Assembly (NCBI RefSeq): GCF_014145225.1
Contig: NZ_JABVCQ010000010.1
Coordinates: 1 to 64,000, forward strand
Length of the DNA: 64,000 nt
From: Thiospirillum jenense
GTDB lineage: Bacteria; Pseudomonadota; Gammaproteobacteria; Chromatiales; Chromatiaceae
Direction of reading: 5' to 3'
In this document: positions 1-9,272 of the stretch, piece by piece
Layout of the letters: each line of letters starts with the position of its first letter
Position numbering within the stretch: position 1 is the first letter of the stretch
Notes under the pieces: generated by a model
Database searches by the model: none
Seen by the model: the letters and a program-made list of their open reading frames with translations, nothing else
Told to the model about the DNA's origin: nothing
Position numbers and translations under genes: made by a program

Positions 1-1
1 A

Positions 2-1375
2 ACAACTTTATTAAATGCAATTTTAACGGCGGTGAATGGTAATAACGCGGCAGTTAATTCAACTCCGGCGGCGGGTGTAACTAATCAATCCACTGCACCG
101 GCGGGCAGTTCAACGCCGGTGAATAATGACGCGACCACGACTTTATTAAATGCGATTTTAACGGCGGTGAATAACACGCAGCCGGCGGTTAATTCAACCC
201 CGGCGGCGGGTGTAATTAATCAATCCACTGCACCGGCGGGCAGTTCAACGCCGGTGAATAATGACGCGACCACGACTTTATTAAATGCGATTTTAACGGC
301 GCTGAATGGCAATAACGCGGCAGTTAATTCAACTCCGGCGGCGGGTGTAATTAATCAATCCACTGCGCCGGCGGGCAGTTCAACGCCGGTGAATAATGAC
401 GCGACCACGACTTTATTAAATGCGATTTTAACGGCGGTGAATAACACGCAGCCGGCGGTTAATTCAACCCCGGCGGCGGGTGTAACTAATCAATCCACTG
501 CACCGGCGGGCAGTTCAACGCCGGTGAATAATGACGCGACCACGACTTTATTAAATGCGATTTTAACGGCGGTGAATAATCGTCACACGGCAGTTAGTTC
601 AATGCCAGCAGCGGCTACAACGCATGATCCTATTGTGCAAGTAATGGCGCCGCTCATGCCACAGCAATCATTAAATGAAACGAGCGCACCGTCATTAAAC
701 ACGCCGTCCAATACTGACGCTGTTTCTGCGATGACACTTGCATTTAATCAACAACGTTCAATGGGCGATAAAACATCGCCTGATATGGCTTCTCCATCCA
801 CTCTAACCGCTGCTGATAATAATCAAGCGGCGGCAACATCTGGCAATGTGTTATTTGCTGCTGATTTATTTGCACAACTAAAAGCCGCTTCTTTTAATCC
901 AGTCACACCCGCGATTAATCATTCACCAGCGCCCTTTACATTAGATTTATCGCAATTAGTACAGCCGGGTGGTGCAGCATCATTAGCGGAACAATTACAA
1001 TTGATTGCGCAGGCGCAGGAAGGCACGACTGAATTAAAACTTCATCCCGCCAGTTTAGGTGCGCTTGATGTGCGTATTTCATTAGATGGTAATACCGCGC
1101 ATGTGCAATTTGCATCGGCGAATGCAACGGTACGCGACGCGCTGGAGGCGGCATTACCGCGTTTGCGCGACGCTTTCATGCAGGATGGCGTGAATTTGGG
1201 GCAGGTTTCGGTATCGGATCATGCTTCACAGAATTGGCGTCAGCCGTTGATGCAACATGCCACGAATAGCGAGCAATTTGGCGATGATGCCGACCTGATT
1301 GCCGCTGAAACGACGACAATCGCCCCACGCAGTACGCTATCGGCGCTCGCTCGCAAACTCGATCTATTTGTATAA
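2..1375 (+). CDS. fliK: Flagellar hook-length control protein FliK, 5' end outside window
   Basis: FliK is the secreted ruler that stops hook growth and switches FlhB from hook to filament export. The reading frame is open to the left edge, so the true start is not in the window; the first possible in-window start, GTG at 32, lies inside a repeat and is not real. The first third is a tandem array of 45-residue repeats rich in Ala, Asn, Thr and Pro. The C-terminal part (nt about 950-1240) is the Flg_hook domain: the motif LKLHPASLGALDVRISLD followed by an amphipathic stretch ending in GVNLGQVSVSDH is the family signature. It sits directly before fliLMNOPQR, the usual place. The repeats likely act as the low-complexity N-terminal measuring segment; that is inference. 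Confidence 0.92.
   Translation, partial: TTLLNAILTAVNGNNAAVNSTPAAGVTNQSTAPAGSSTPVNNDATTTLLNAILTAVNNTQPAVNSTPAAGVINQSTAPAGSSTPVNNDATTTLLNAILTALNGNNAAVNSTPAAGVINQSTAPAGSSTPVNNDATTTLLNAILTAVNNTQPAVNSTPAAGVTNQSTAPAGSSTPVNNDATTTLLNAILTAVNNRHTAVSSMPAAATTHDPIVQVMAPLMPQQSLNETSAPSLNTPSNTDAVSAMTLAFNQQRSMGDKTSPDMASPSTLTAADNNQAAATSGNVLFAADLFAQLKAASFNPVTPAINHSPAPFTLDLSQLVQPGGAASLAEQLQLIAQAQEGTTELKLHPASLGALDVRISLDGNTAHVQFASANATVRDALEAALPRLRDAFMQDGVNLGQVSVSDHASQNWRQPLMQHATNSEQFGDDADLIAAETTTIAPRSTLSALARKLDLFV
26..565 (+). repeat. Four 135-bp in-frame tandem repeats in fliK
   Basis: The word ACGGCGGTGAAT (or ACGGCGCTGAAT) recurs at 26, 161, 296, 431 and 566, giving an exact period of 135 bp (45 codons). Units alternate: units 1 and 3 begin with codons for NGNNAAVNSTPAAGV, units 2 and 4 with NNTQPAVNSTPAAGV, so the array is also a 270-bp repeat. 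A fifth, degenerate unit follows (NNRHTAVSSMPAA), and the array continues leftward beyond the window. Copies differ by only a few bases, which points to recent expansion. Confidence 0.97.
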
Positions 1376-1407
1376 TCGGCAAAGGGGACATGGTTGGAAT
1401 GCGAATC

Positions 1408-1416
1408 TGCTATAAT
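1408..1416 (+). promoter_or_regulatory. Candidate extended -10 promoter ahead of fliL
   Basis: TGCTATAAT in the fliK-fliL gap is a perfect extended -10 element (TGn plus TATAAT). No good -35 lies 17 bases upstream, as is usual for extended -10 promoters. It would start a transcript for fliL and the genes after it, about 100 bases before the fliL start. It is a sequence match only. Confidence 0.45.
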
Positions 1417-1519
1417 TGACAGTTTATGCAAACCCACACTGCGCAATAGCGATCATTCAATGTGCGGTGTTGTGCGATTACTCACACGATTTTAGATTCA
1501 ATGATCTTTTAGGTGTCAC

Positions 1520-2035
1520 ATGGCTGAACGAAAAGGTAAAGCGCCCGTTAAAGCAGCTCCAAAATCTAATGCAAAACCAGAAACACCAACCAAGTCTGGT
1601 GGTCATCTTAAACTGATTATCATCATTATTTTTGTGGTGTTAATTGCGGCAACGGCAGCAGGTGCCGGCGTTTATTTTTATTTGAGCAAAACGGTTGCTG
1701 AACCAGATAACACACCAAAACCGCTCATTTATTATCCAATGGAACCGCTCACCTCTAATTTCGCGGCCGTGCGGCCGGTGCGCTTTTTACGGCTAGGAAT
1801 CACGGTTGTTACGCGAGATGCCAATGTTGTCGCGGCAATTGGTCAGCATTTACCCAAAATTCGCAATGACATTCTCACGTTATTAGCCGAACAGGCCTAT
1901 GCACAATTGAATCAACCAGCGGGAAAAGAAACGCTGCGCACCCAGATTCAAGAAGTCATTGCCGCCGGCTTAGTACATGCCGGGCAACCCGCGCCAATTG
2001 AACACATCCTATTCACTGAATTAGTCATGCAATAA
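1520..2035 (+). CDS. fliL: Flagellar basal-body-associated protein FliL
   Basis: FliL is a single-span inner-membrane protein that surrounds the stator units and supports motor torque. The 171-residue product has a basic, Lys/Pro-rich cytoplasmic tail (residues 1-30), one membrane segment at about 31-55 (KLIIIIIFVVLIAATAAG) and a periplasmic FliL domain containing YYPMEPLTSNF and RFLRLGITVVTRD. Length and order are normal for the family. It is followed by fliM after 44 bases, in the standard fliL-M-N-O-P-Q-R order. The ATG follows a weak AGG-type ribosome site. Confidence 0.93.
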   Translation: MAERKGKAPVKAAPKSNAKPETPTKSGGHLKLIIIIIFVVLIAATAAGAGVYFYLSKTVAEPDNTPKPLIYYPMEPLTSNFAAVRPVRFLRLGITVVTRDANVVAAIGQHLPKIRNDILTLLAEQAYAQLNQPAGKETLRTQIQEVIAAGLVHAGQPAPIEHILFTELVMQ

Positions 2036-2079
2036 CTACCACCACTGACAATGTCATTTAATTATTAAGGATTCTTGGC

Positions 2080-3078
2080 ATGGCTCAACAAACTGACATT
2101 CTCAGTCAAGACGAAATTGATGCACTTTTACATGGCGTTGACAGTGGTGATATTGACGTTGAAGAAAATCCTTTTCCGGCGGATGGCCAGGCGCGTTCGT
2201 TCAATTTTGCGACGCAAGAACGCATTGTACGCGGGCGAATGCCAACGCTGGAAATGATTAATGAACGCTTCGCTCGGCATTTGCGTGTTCATTTATTCAA
2301 TTTACTACGGCGGTCAGCAGAAATCTCAGTGGTTGGGACGCGGCTAATTAAATTTGCCGATTATGTCCATTCGCTCTATGTACCAACTAGCTTGAATTTG
2401 GTGCGCGTCATTCCATTGCACGGCACTGGGCTATTTGTTTTTGACCCCAAGTTGGTATTCATTTTAGTAGATAATTTTTTTGGCGGTGACGGGCGCTATT
2501 ATTCACGGATTGAAGGGCGCGATTTTACGCCAATGGAATTGCGTGTCATTCAAAACTTATTAGAAGCCGCATTTGAAGATATGGAAAAAGCGTGGGAGCC
2601 GGTATTGCCACTCAAGTTTGAGTTCATGAATTCTGAAGTTAATCCGCAATTTGCAAATATCGTTAGCCCCAGTGAAATTGTGGTCATTAATGATTTTCAT
2701 GTTGATCTTGACGGCGGTGGCGGCAATTTACATGTCACCTTCCCGTATTCAATGATTGAACCAATTCGAGAACATCTTGACACGGGTTTGCAATCAGATC
2801 GCTCGGGCGTGGATCAACGCTGGCTGAATGCGTTGGAAGAAGAAGTGAAAATGGCCAAGGTTGAAATTAGTTCTATGCTCACCACCACGACCTTGACTAT
2901 TGAGGAATTACTCGATATTCGTCCCGGGGATGTGATTCCAATTGATTTTCCTGATGAAGTGGTATTAAACGTCGAAGAGATTCCCCTTTTTCGCGGTAGA
3001 TTCGGTGTGGCCAATGGTGCGAACGCAATCAAAATTGAAGGATTTGTAAAAAGTCGAGCGCCAGAACAATTGATCTAA
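2080..3078 (+). CDS. fliM: Flagellar motor switch protein FliM
   Basis: FliM is the C-ring subunit that binds phosphorylated CheY and reverses rotation. Its 332 residues match the family. The N-terminal CheY-docking peptide is intact at residues 8-17 (LSQDEIDALL). The middle CheC-like domain includes FDPKLVFILVDNFFGGDG, and the C-terminal SpoA-type domain contains the DIRPGDVIPIDFP segment that pairs with FliN. The start is ATG with AAGG about 9 bases upstream. Confidence 0.97.
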   Translation: MAQQTDILSQDEIDALLHGVDSGDIDVEENPFPADGQARSFNFATQERIVRGRMPTLEMINERFARHLRVHLFNLLRRSAEISVVGTRLIKFADYVHSLYVPTSLNLVRVIPLHGTGLFVFDPKLVFILVDNFFGGDGRYYSRIEGRDFTPMELRVIQNLLEAAFEDMEKAWEPVLPLKFEFMNSEVNPQFANIVSPSEIVVINDFHVDLDGGGGNLHVTFPYSMIEPIREHLDTGLQSDRSGVDQRWLNALEEEVKMAKVEISSMLTTTTLTIEELLDIRPGDVIPIDFPDEVVLNVEEIPLFRGRFGVANGANAIKIEGFVKSRAPEQLI

Positions 3079-3185
3079 ATATCTCGATTTGATGGCACTG
3101 GCATTTTAATTTGAACGAATTAAACGCTAATTAAATTAAATCGGCTAAAGCATTTCAACTTTACAATTAAGAGGAACACGATCAG

Positions 3186-3602
3186 GTGGCTAATGAAACA
3201 TCTCCTACTCCCGCCAATCCAACGCCGCCGCGCAATGGCGATGCGCCTGAATGGCCCAAGGCCGAAACAAGCCCAACAGAAGATAATGTTCGCCCATTAA
3301 CTCCTGAAGATTTCAGTGATTCACAAACCGCGCCGAATGAACAAATTAACTTGGACATGGTGCTAGATGTACCAGTCACCTTGTCAATGGAAATTGGACG
3401 GGCAAAAATTCCCATCCGCAATTTGTTGCAATTAAATCAAGGGTCGGTAGTAGAACTAGATCGGTTAGCTGGAGAACCATTAAACGTATTAGTCAATGGC
3501 ACACTCATTGCACACGGTGAAGTGGTCGTCGTGAATGAAAAATTTGGGATTCGCTTAACCGATGTCATTAGCCCCAGTGAACGCATCAGGAAATTAAAAT
3601 GA
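3186..3602 (+). CDS. fliN: Flagellar motor switch protein FliN
   Basis: FliN forms the lower part of the C-ring and helps dock export cargo. The 138-residue product has a Pro-rich, low-complexity N-terminus (residues 1-50) and a C-terminal SpoA domain at about 57-135 with the hallmark LDVPVTLSMEIGRAKIP and VNEKFGIRLTDV. The start is GTG, preceded by GAGG; there is no in-frame ATG before the conserved domain. Its stop overlaps the fliO start by four bases (ATGA), implying coupled translation. Confidence 0.95.
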   Translation: MANETSPTPANPTPPRNGDAPEWPKAETSPTEDNVRPLTPEDFSDSQTAPNEQINLDMVLDVPVTLSMEIGRAKIPIRNLLQLNQGSVVELDRLAGEPLNVLVNGTLIAHGEVVVVNEKFGIRLTDVISPSERIRKLK

Positions 3603-4036
3603 GCGCCCTGCCGCGTCACCAGTGGTTATTAACCATAGCAGTGCTGGGCGGTATTCATTCAATTGCGGCAGCTGATACGGCAATGAATGGTGGGGCAGTG
3701 ATTACTGGCAGTTATTTGCTGCAAATCATCAGTGGTTTAGCATTTGTCGTTGCGTTAATTATCGGTCTCGCGTGGCTGATGCGTCGGGTTTCTGGCACTG
3801 TGGGCAGCAATCGTCAATTGATTGACATTTTAGCCGTGCGCGCTGTCGGGACACGGGAACGACTATTGCTAGTGCAAATTGGCGACGAACAACTGCTCAT
3901 CGGCGTCACCCCGAACGGCATTGATTGCCTGCATCACTTGACGCAACCACTTGATCTGAGCAACGCCGCGCCGTCCGTCAACTTTGGCTCAAACTTTGCT
4001 ACAATCCTCAGGAAACGTCTCCAGCCGAACTCCTGA
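3599..4036 (+). CDS. fliO: Flagellar export apparatus assembly protein FliO
   Basis: FliO is a small membrane protein that helps FliP assemble into the export gate. The 145 residues contain a signal-like N-terminal hydrophobic stretch (about 8-25), a strong membrane segment at about 40-62 ([20 protein letters not shown]) and a small cytoplasmic domain with the typical [28 protein letters not shown]. It overlaps fliN by ATGA and is followed at once by fliP. FliO is poorly conserved; position plus the [10 protein letters not shown] motif support the call. Confidence 0.9.
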   Translation: MSALPRHQWLLTIAVLGGIHSIAAADTAMNGGAVITGSYLLQIISGLAFVVALIIGLAWLMRRVSGTVGSNRQLIDILAVRAVGTRERLLLVQIGDEQLLIGVTPNGIDCLHHLTQPLDLSNAAPSVNFGSNFATILRKRLQPNS

Positions 4037-4038
4037 GC

Positions 4039-4800
4039 ATGAACGGTTCGCCCCGCCCCGCAGCACTGTTAATCACTCTCCTCCTCACGACACTGGCGCT
4101 GCCGGTTGCCGCCCAGTCGCCGGGGCTGCTTGACGCGGTCACAATGACGCCGGCGGCTAACGGCAGTCAAACTTACTCCGTCACCCTCCAAGTGCTAGTT
4201 TTAATGACGGTGCTGACGCTATTACCATCGGCACTCATTATGATGACGTCATTCACGCGCATCATTATCGTATTAGGCATTTTACGGCAAGGATTAGGCA
4301 CCGCACAGACACCATCTAATCAGGTTTTATTAGGGTTAGCATTGTTTTTAACCCTATTCATCATGGCGCCGGTGTTTCAAAAGATTTACACCGACGCCAT
4401 TCAACCGTATATGGCAGAACAATTAGGCACTGAAGCGGCCGTGGCCGCAGCGGCGAAACCATTGCGCGCCTTTATGCTCGTGCAAACCCGCGAATCTGAT
4501 TTAGCCATGTTTGCCAAAATGAATGACCTTGACGGGTTTGATTCACCTGATGCCATTCCCTTTACCTTATTAGTTCCCGCCTTTGTCACCAGTGAATTAA
4601 AGACCGCATTTCAGATCGCGTTTTTAATTCTAATTCCCTTTTTAGTCATTGATTTAATCGTCGCCAGTGTGCTAATGGCAATGGGCATGATGATGCTATC
4701 GCCCATGATTATTTCATTGCCATTCAAAATCATGCTATTCGTTTTAATTGACGGCTGGTCATTAGTCCTCGGCACCCTCGCCCGCAGTTTCACTGTATAA
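4039..4800 (+). CDS. fliP: Flagellar export gate protein FliP
   Basis: FliP is the main pore subunit of the flagellar type III export gate (five copies with FliQ and FliR). The 253-residue product has an N-terminal signal peptide ending near VAAQSPG, then the family's membrane segments and the conserved stretch [20 protein letters not shown] and [19 protein letters not shown]-like text. The C-terminal [20 protein letters not shown] motif is diagnostic. Only two bases separate it from the fliO stop, so the two are probably translated together. Confidence 0.97.
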   Translation: MNGSPRPAALLITLLLTTLALPVAAQSPGLLDAVTMTPAANGSQTYSVTLQVLVLMTVLTLLPSALIMMTSFTRIIIVLGILRQGLGTAQTPSNQVLLGLALFLTLFIMAPVFQKIYTDAIQPYMAEQLGTEAAVAAAAKPLRAFMLVQTRESDLAMFAKMNDLDGFDSPDAIPFTLLVPAFVTSELKTAFQIAFLILIPFLVIDLIVASVLMAMGMMMLSPMIISLPFKIMLFVLIDGWSLVLGTLARSFTV

Positions 4801-4819
4801 ATCACCGGAGCAAATTATC

Positions 4820-5089
4820 ATGTCACCAGAATTAGTTGTAGATATTGGACAAGATGCGGCCGTGACCGTGATGTTAGTTGCCGCCCCGGTGTTATTAATT
4901 GCACTGGGCATTGGTATTATTATTGGCATGATTCAAGCGGCCACACAAATTCAAGAAATGACCCTCACCTTTATTCCTAAACTGGTGGGGATTTTTGTTA
5001 CCTTTGTATTATTCGGTCATTGGATGCTCACCACCATGACCGATTATACAACCAAGCTCTACGCCACCATTCCAACTCTGGTGGGTTAG
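4820..5089 (+). CDS. fliQ: Flagellar export gate protein FliQ
   Basis: FliQ is the 89-residue two-span subunit that wraps the FliP-FliR pore. Both membrane hairpin segments are visible (VMLVAAPVLLIALGIGIIIG and LVGIFVTFVLFGHWML), separated by the conserved AATQIQEMTLTFIPK loop. Length is exactly that of the family. A GGAG ribosome site lies about 10 bases before the ATG. Confidence 0.97.
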   Translation: MSPELVVDIGQDAAVTVMLVAAPVLLIALGIGIIIGMIQAATQIQEMTLTFIPKLVGIFVTFVLFGHWMLTTMTDYTTKLYATIPTLVG

Positions 5090-5124
5090 CGTGATGGCAA
5101 TTAAAACACAATAAACTTACCGCG

Positions 5125-5898
5125 ATGTTTCTCACGCCTGAACAAATTATACAATGGGCTAATGGCTTAATGTGGCCCTTTGTACGCATTAGTGCCGTGT
5201 TAATTGCTGCGCCGATTTTTGGAGCGCAGGGCATTAGCACCCAAGTCCGCCTCAGTTTAGCACTTCTGCTCGCCGTATTAATTGCCCCACAATTACCACC
5301 ATTACCAACAATTGATCCCCTCAGCCCCAATGGTTTAGTCATTTTATTTATTCAAGTTTTAATTGGCTTGACCATTGGGTTTTTATTACAAATGGTCTTT
5401 TCTGCCGTCACCCAAGCGGGAGAAATTGTCGCATTATCAATGGGTTTAGGCTTTGCTTCGGTGATTGATCCCAATGCCGGCGTACAGGTGCCCATTGTGT
5501 CACAATTCTTTGTCATTATTGCCACGTTAATTTTTTTAGCCCTCGACGGGCATCTGGCGTTAATTGAGTTATTACTCGACAGTTTCAAAACCTTTCCCAT
5601 CGCTGAGTCCAGTTTAACCGTTGAGAATTTATGGACATTAATCAGTTTTGGCAGTGATATGTTCACCGCCGCATTATTGATTGCGCTGCCAGCCGTCGCC
5701 GCTTTATTAGTGGTCAATTTAGCAATGGGTGTGGTCGCACGTGCTGCGCCGCAATTAAACATTTTCGCCGTCGGTTTCCCGGTAATGATGATGGTTGGAT
5801 TCTTGCTATTACTCTTGTTACTTCCCGGTATTTTGACCGGCTTAAAAGAGTTATTAACCGCCAGCTTTGGGCTGATGCGGCATTTTCTGAGGATGTAA
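5125..5898 (+). CDS. fliR: Flagellar export gate protein FliR
   Basis: FliR is the single-copy gate subunit that completes the FliP-FliQ pore. The 257 residues contain about six membrane segments, and conserved text includes FVRISAVLIAAPIFG, VQAGEIVALSMGLGFA-like sequence (TQAGEIVALSMGLGFASVID) and the PQLNIFAVGFPVMMMVGF motif near the C-terminus. The ribosome site before ATG 5125 is weak. flhB follows after four bases. Confidence 0.96.
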   Translation: MFLTPEQIIQWANGLMWPFVRISAVLIAAPIFGAQGISTQVRLSLALLLAVLIAPQLPPLPTIDPLSPNGLVILFIQVLIGLTIGFLLQMVFSAVTQAGEIVALSMGLGFASVIDPNAGVQVPIVSQFFVIIATLIFLALDGHLALIELLLDSFKTFPIAESSLTVENLWTLISFGSDMFTAALLIALPAVAALLVVNLAMGVVARAAPQLNIFAVGFPVMMMVGFLLLLLLLPGILTGLKELLTASFGLMRHFLRM

Positions 5899-5902
5899 CA
5901 CT

Positions 5903-7060
5903 ATGGCCGCTGAAAATGAAAATGGTCAAGAGAAAACCGAACAACCAACCGGTAAACGCATTACTGAATCGCGTGAAAAGGGACAAATTCCGCGTTCAAA
6001 AGAATTAAATACCGTTATCGAGTTGATGGCGGGCGGCGGGTTTATTTTAATTTATGGTGGCTATCTAGGAACGCAGCTTAGTCAACATATTACAGCGGCA
6101 TTCACCATTGATCGTGAGCAGGCGTTTGATACCGCTTTATTAGTCACTGCGCTGCATGAACAAATCCGCACCGCACTATTAACGTTAACACCGTTATTTG
6201 TCGTGCTGGCACTGGCAGCACTATTCGGTTCAGTATTAATTGGTGGTTTAAACTTTTCCACCAAAGCGTTAATGCCCAATTTCGGTAAATTAAATCCAAT
6301 CAAAGGGATTAAACGGTTATTTTCCAGCACTGGCCTAATTGAATTAGTCAAAGCACTGGGCAAATTTTTGGTGGTGAGTATTGTTGCCGGCATGGCATTA
6401 TGGGGCATTGTTGATGAGATATTAGGTTTAGGGCAGGAGCCGGCCGCAGTCGCTATTGTTCACGCCGGCGAATTATCCGCGTGGATTTTCTTTACCGTTT
6501 CTAGTGCATTAATTATTTTAGCCTTAATTGATGTGCCATTCCAATTGTGGAATCATAACAAACAATTGCGCATGACTTTACAAGAAGTCAAGGATGAACA
6601 AAAAGAAACGGATGGACGACCGGAAATTAAAAGTCGTATTCGGCAATTGCAATATCAAATGGCACAAAAACGGATGATGGCGGAAGTGCCGAAAGCGGAT
6701 GTGGTGATTACCAATCCAACACATTATGCGGTGGCATTGCGGTATGATGCCGACACGATGCGCGCTCCGCGTTTATTAGCAAAAGGGATGGATAGTGTGG
6801 CATTTGCTATTCGTGAATTAGCGGAACAACACGACGTGATGCGGATTGAAGCCCCCGAAGTGGCGCGGGCAATTTATTTCACCACTGAATTAAATCAAGA
6901 AATTCCCAATGGTTTATTTGTCGCGGTGGCGCGGATTTTGGCGTATGTGTATCAATTACGGCGGCAGGATATTCAAGTTGAATTGCCGCATGATTTACCC
7001 GTGCCACCGGAATATCTTGATCCCAACCGCGCCCGTCAAGCACGGCGGAAATCACTATGA
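5903..7060 (+). CDS. flhB: Flagellar export switch protein FlhB
   Basis: FlhB sets export substrate specificity. It has an N-terminal basic segment, four membrane spans (about 30-210) and a cytoplasmic FlhBC domain. The self-cleavage site NPTH is intact at residues 271-274, where cleavage between Asn and Pro allows the hook-to-filament switch triggered by FliK. The N-terminal EKTEQPTGKRITESREKGQI motif is typical. The 385-residue length is normal. It overlaps flhA by ATGA. Confidence 0.97.
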   Translation: MAAENENGQEKTEQPTGKRITESREKGQIPRSKELNTVIELMAGGGFILIYGGYLGTQLSQHITAAFTIDREQAFDTALLVTALHEQIRTALLTLTPLFVVLALAALFGSVLIGGLNFSTKALMPNFGKLNPIKGIKRLFSSTGLIELVKALGKFLVVSIVAGMALWGIVDEILGLGQEPAAVAIVHAGELSAWIFFTVSSALIILALIDVPFQLWNHNKQLRMTLQEVKDEQKETDGRPEIKSRIRQLQYQMAQKRMMAEVPKADVVITNPTHYAVALRYDADTMRAPRLLAKGMDSVAFAIRELAEQHDVMRIEAPEVARAIYFTTELNQEIPNGLFVAVARILAYVYQLRRQDIQVELPHDLPVPPEYLDPNRARQARRKSL

Positions 7061-9162
7061 CTACAGTTGTTGAACGTCTCGGCATTCTTAATCGCCTCGC
7101 CCTCGGCGCCCCAATACTTATTTTGGCGCTGTTGGCAATGTTGGTATTGCCGCTGCCGCCATTTTTACTCGATTTATTATTCACTTTTAATATCGCGTTG
7201 TCATTAATCGTCATTATGGTTTCGATTTATACACCGCGCCCGTTAGATTTCGCCATTTTTCCAACTGTATTATTGGTTGCGACCCTGTTGCGATTAGCCC
7301 TCAACGTCGCCTCAACGCGGGTCATTTTATTGCACGGTGCGGAAGGCACCGCCGCGGCGGGGCATGTGATTGAAGCCTTTGGTGAATTCGTCATTGGCGG
7401 TAATTTCGCCGCTGGTTTAGTGGTTTTCACTATTCTCATCATTATTAACTTCATTGTCGTCACTAAAGGTGCAGGGCGTGTTTCTGAAGTGAGCGCCCGC
7501 TTTACATTAGATGCCATGCCCGGCAAACAAATGGCAATTGATGCCGATCTTAATGCCGGGTTAATTAGTCAAGATGATGCGCGGCGGCGGCGCGAGGAAG
7601 TTGCGCGGGAAGCCGACTTTTACGGCTCAATGGACGGCGCAAGTAAGTTCGTGCGCGGCGACGCCATTGCCGGTATTTTGGTGTTATTTGTCAACATCAT
7701 TGGTGGTTTAATTATTGGCACATCGCAGCACGGCATGTCGCTGAGTGAAGCCTCGGAGATTTACGTTTTATTAACCATCGGTGACGGCTTAGTCGCGCAA
7801 TTGCCGGCGTTATTACTGTCTTCAGCCACCGCGTTAATCGTCACCCGCGTCTCCACGCCGCAAGACATGGGGCAACAGGTCACAGTCCAACTGTTTGATA
7901 ATCCAAGAGTTTTATACGTCACCGCCGGCATCATCGGGCTGTTGGGCTTGATTCCCGGAATGCCCAACCTCGTGTTTTTGGGCTTGGCAACGCTGCTGGG
8001 TGGTGGTGGTTATTTGCGCACCCGCCGCATTCGGGACACTGCCGCGGCCGCCGAAAGTGCCTTACCCCCGGGCGTGGAAATTCCCAGCGCCGAAACCCGC
8101 GAGTTGTCGTGGGAAGACGTGCCGCCAGTGGATTTAATTGCGCTGGAAGTGGGTTATCGTTTAATTCCATTAGTTGATCGCAGCCAAGATGGGCAATTGA
8201 TGGGGCGGATTAAAGGCATTCGCCGCAAGTTGTCACAAGAACTCGGCTTTTTAATTCAACCGGTGCATATTCGGGATAATCTCGAATTGGGGCCGAATCA
8301 TTACCGCATTGCATTACTCGCCGTGACCATTGCCGAGGCGGAGGTCTTTCCCGAGCGCGAATTGGCAATTAACCCCGGGCAGGTATTTGGCAATGTCCCC
8401 GGCACACCGACGAAAGACCCGACGTTTGGATTAGACGCGCTGTGGATTGATCCGGCGGATCGGGACGCGGCGCAGGGCGCGGGTTACACGGTGGTGGATG
8501 CCGCCACCATCATCGCCACGCATTTGTCACAGGTGCTGCGGGAAAATGCCCACCGCCTGATCGGCTATGAAGAGGTGCAGCATTTATTAGATCAACTCGG
8601 GCGGCGTTCACCCAAACTGGTGGACAATCTCAAGTCAATATCGCTGGGCGTGATTCTCAAGGTGCTGCAAAACCTGTTGTCTGAACAAATCAGCATTCGT
8701 GACATTCGCACTATTGCCGAAACACTGGCAGAGCGGACCCTGACCAGTCAGGATCCTGACACCCTCACCGCCGCCGTGCGCGTGGCATTGGCGCGGTCAA
8801 TTGTGCAGGATTTGGTTGGTCCCGATCAGGAACTGCCGTTGATTGCGCTGGAACCATCGTTGGAACAACTCTTGCATAAGTCACTACAAGGCAGTCAAGG
8901 TGAAACGATTGGTATCGAACCGGGGTTAGCAGAACGGATTCAACGCGCAGTGGCGGATACGGCACGGCGTTTGGAGGTCGAAGGTTCCCCAGCCGTGTTG
9001 GTAGTGGCGCCCGAAATTCGCTCGTGGATTGCCAGTTGGCTGCGCGGGGCGGTGCGCAATTTATCAGTGATGGCGTTCACAGAAATTCCAGATAATCGGC
9101 GCATTCGGGTTGTCGCCACCGTCGGGCAGAACGACGCACCCGCACCAAGACGCTCATCTTAA
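7057..9162 (+). CDS. flhA: Flagellar export gate protein FlhA
   Basis: FlhA is the large nonameric export-gate protein that uses proton flow and docks chaperone-cargo complexes. The 701 residues comprise an N-terminal half with about eight membrane segments and a cytoplasmic half with four subdomains. The FHIPEP signature is seen around residues 150-210 (RFTLDAMPGKQMAIDADLNA, EADFYGSMDGASKFVRGDA). The C-terminal GIEPGLAERI and VVAPEIRSWI segments are also typical. Its start overlaps the flhB stop. An untranslated gap of 110 bases precedes flhF. Confidence 0.97.
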   Translation: MTTVVERLGILNRLALGAPILILALLAMLVLPLPPFLLDLLFTFNIALSLIVIMVSIYTPRPLDFAIFPTVLLVATLLRLALNVASTRVILLHGAEGTAAAGHVIEAFGEFVIGGNFAAGLVVFTILIIINFIVVTKGAGRVSEVSARFTLDAMPGKQMAIDADLNAGLISQDDARRRREEVAREADFYGSMDGASKFVRGDAIAGILVLFVNIIGGLIIGTSQHGMSLSEASEIYVLLTIGDGLVAQLPALLLSSATALIVTRVSTPQDMGQQVTVQLFDNPRVLYVTAGIIGLLGLIPGMPNLVFLGLATLLGGGGYLRTRRIRDTAAAAESALPPGVEIPSAETRELSWEDVPPVDLIALEVGYRLIPLVDRSQDGQLMGRIKGIRRKLSQELGFLIQPVHIRDNLELGPNHYRIALLAVTIAEAEVFPERELAINPGQVFGNVPGTPTKDPTFGLDALWIDPADRDAAQGAGYTVVDAATIIATHLSQVLRENAHRLIGYEEVQHLLDQLGRRSPKLVDNLKSISLGVILKVLQNLLSEQISIRDIRTIAETLAERTLTSQDPDTLTAAVRVALARSIVQDLVGPDQELPLIALEPSLEQLLHKSLQGSQGETIGIEPGLAERIQRAVADTARRLEVEGSPAVLVVAPEIRSWIASWLRGAVRNLSVMAFTEIPDNRRIRVVATVGQNDAPAPRRSS

Positions 9163-9272
9163 AACTACTCAGCCGACCCCGGTAGGGGCAAGCAACTGAT
9201 CTGGGTTGGGTAGTGATCAACATCATTGCTTTAAGCACCATCGGTTAGGCTTGCGGGTTGAGGGGAATTATC

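Noticed and set aside
26-565. CRISPR-like array of direct repeats
   Set aside because: The 135-bp units are in-frame coding repeats of fliK with no unique spacers.
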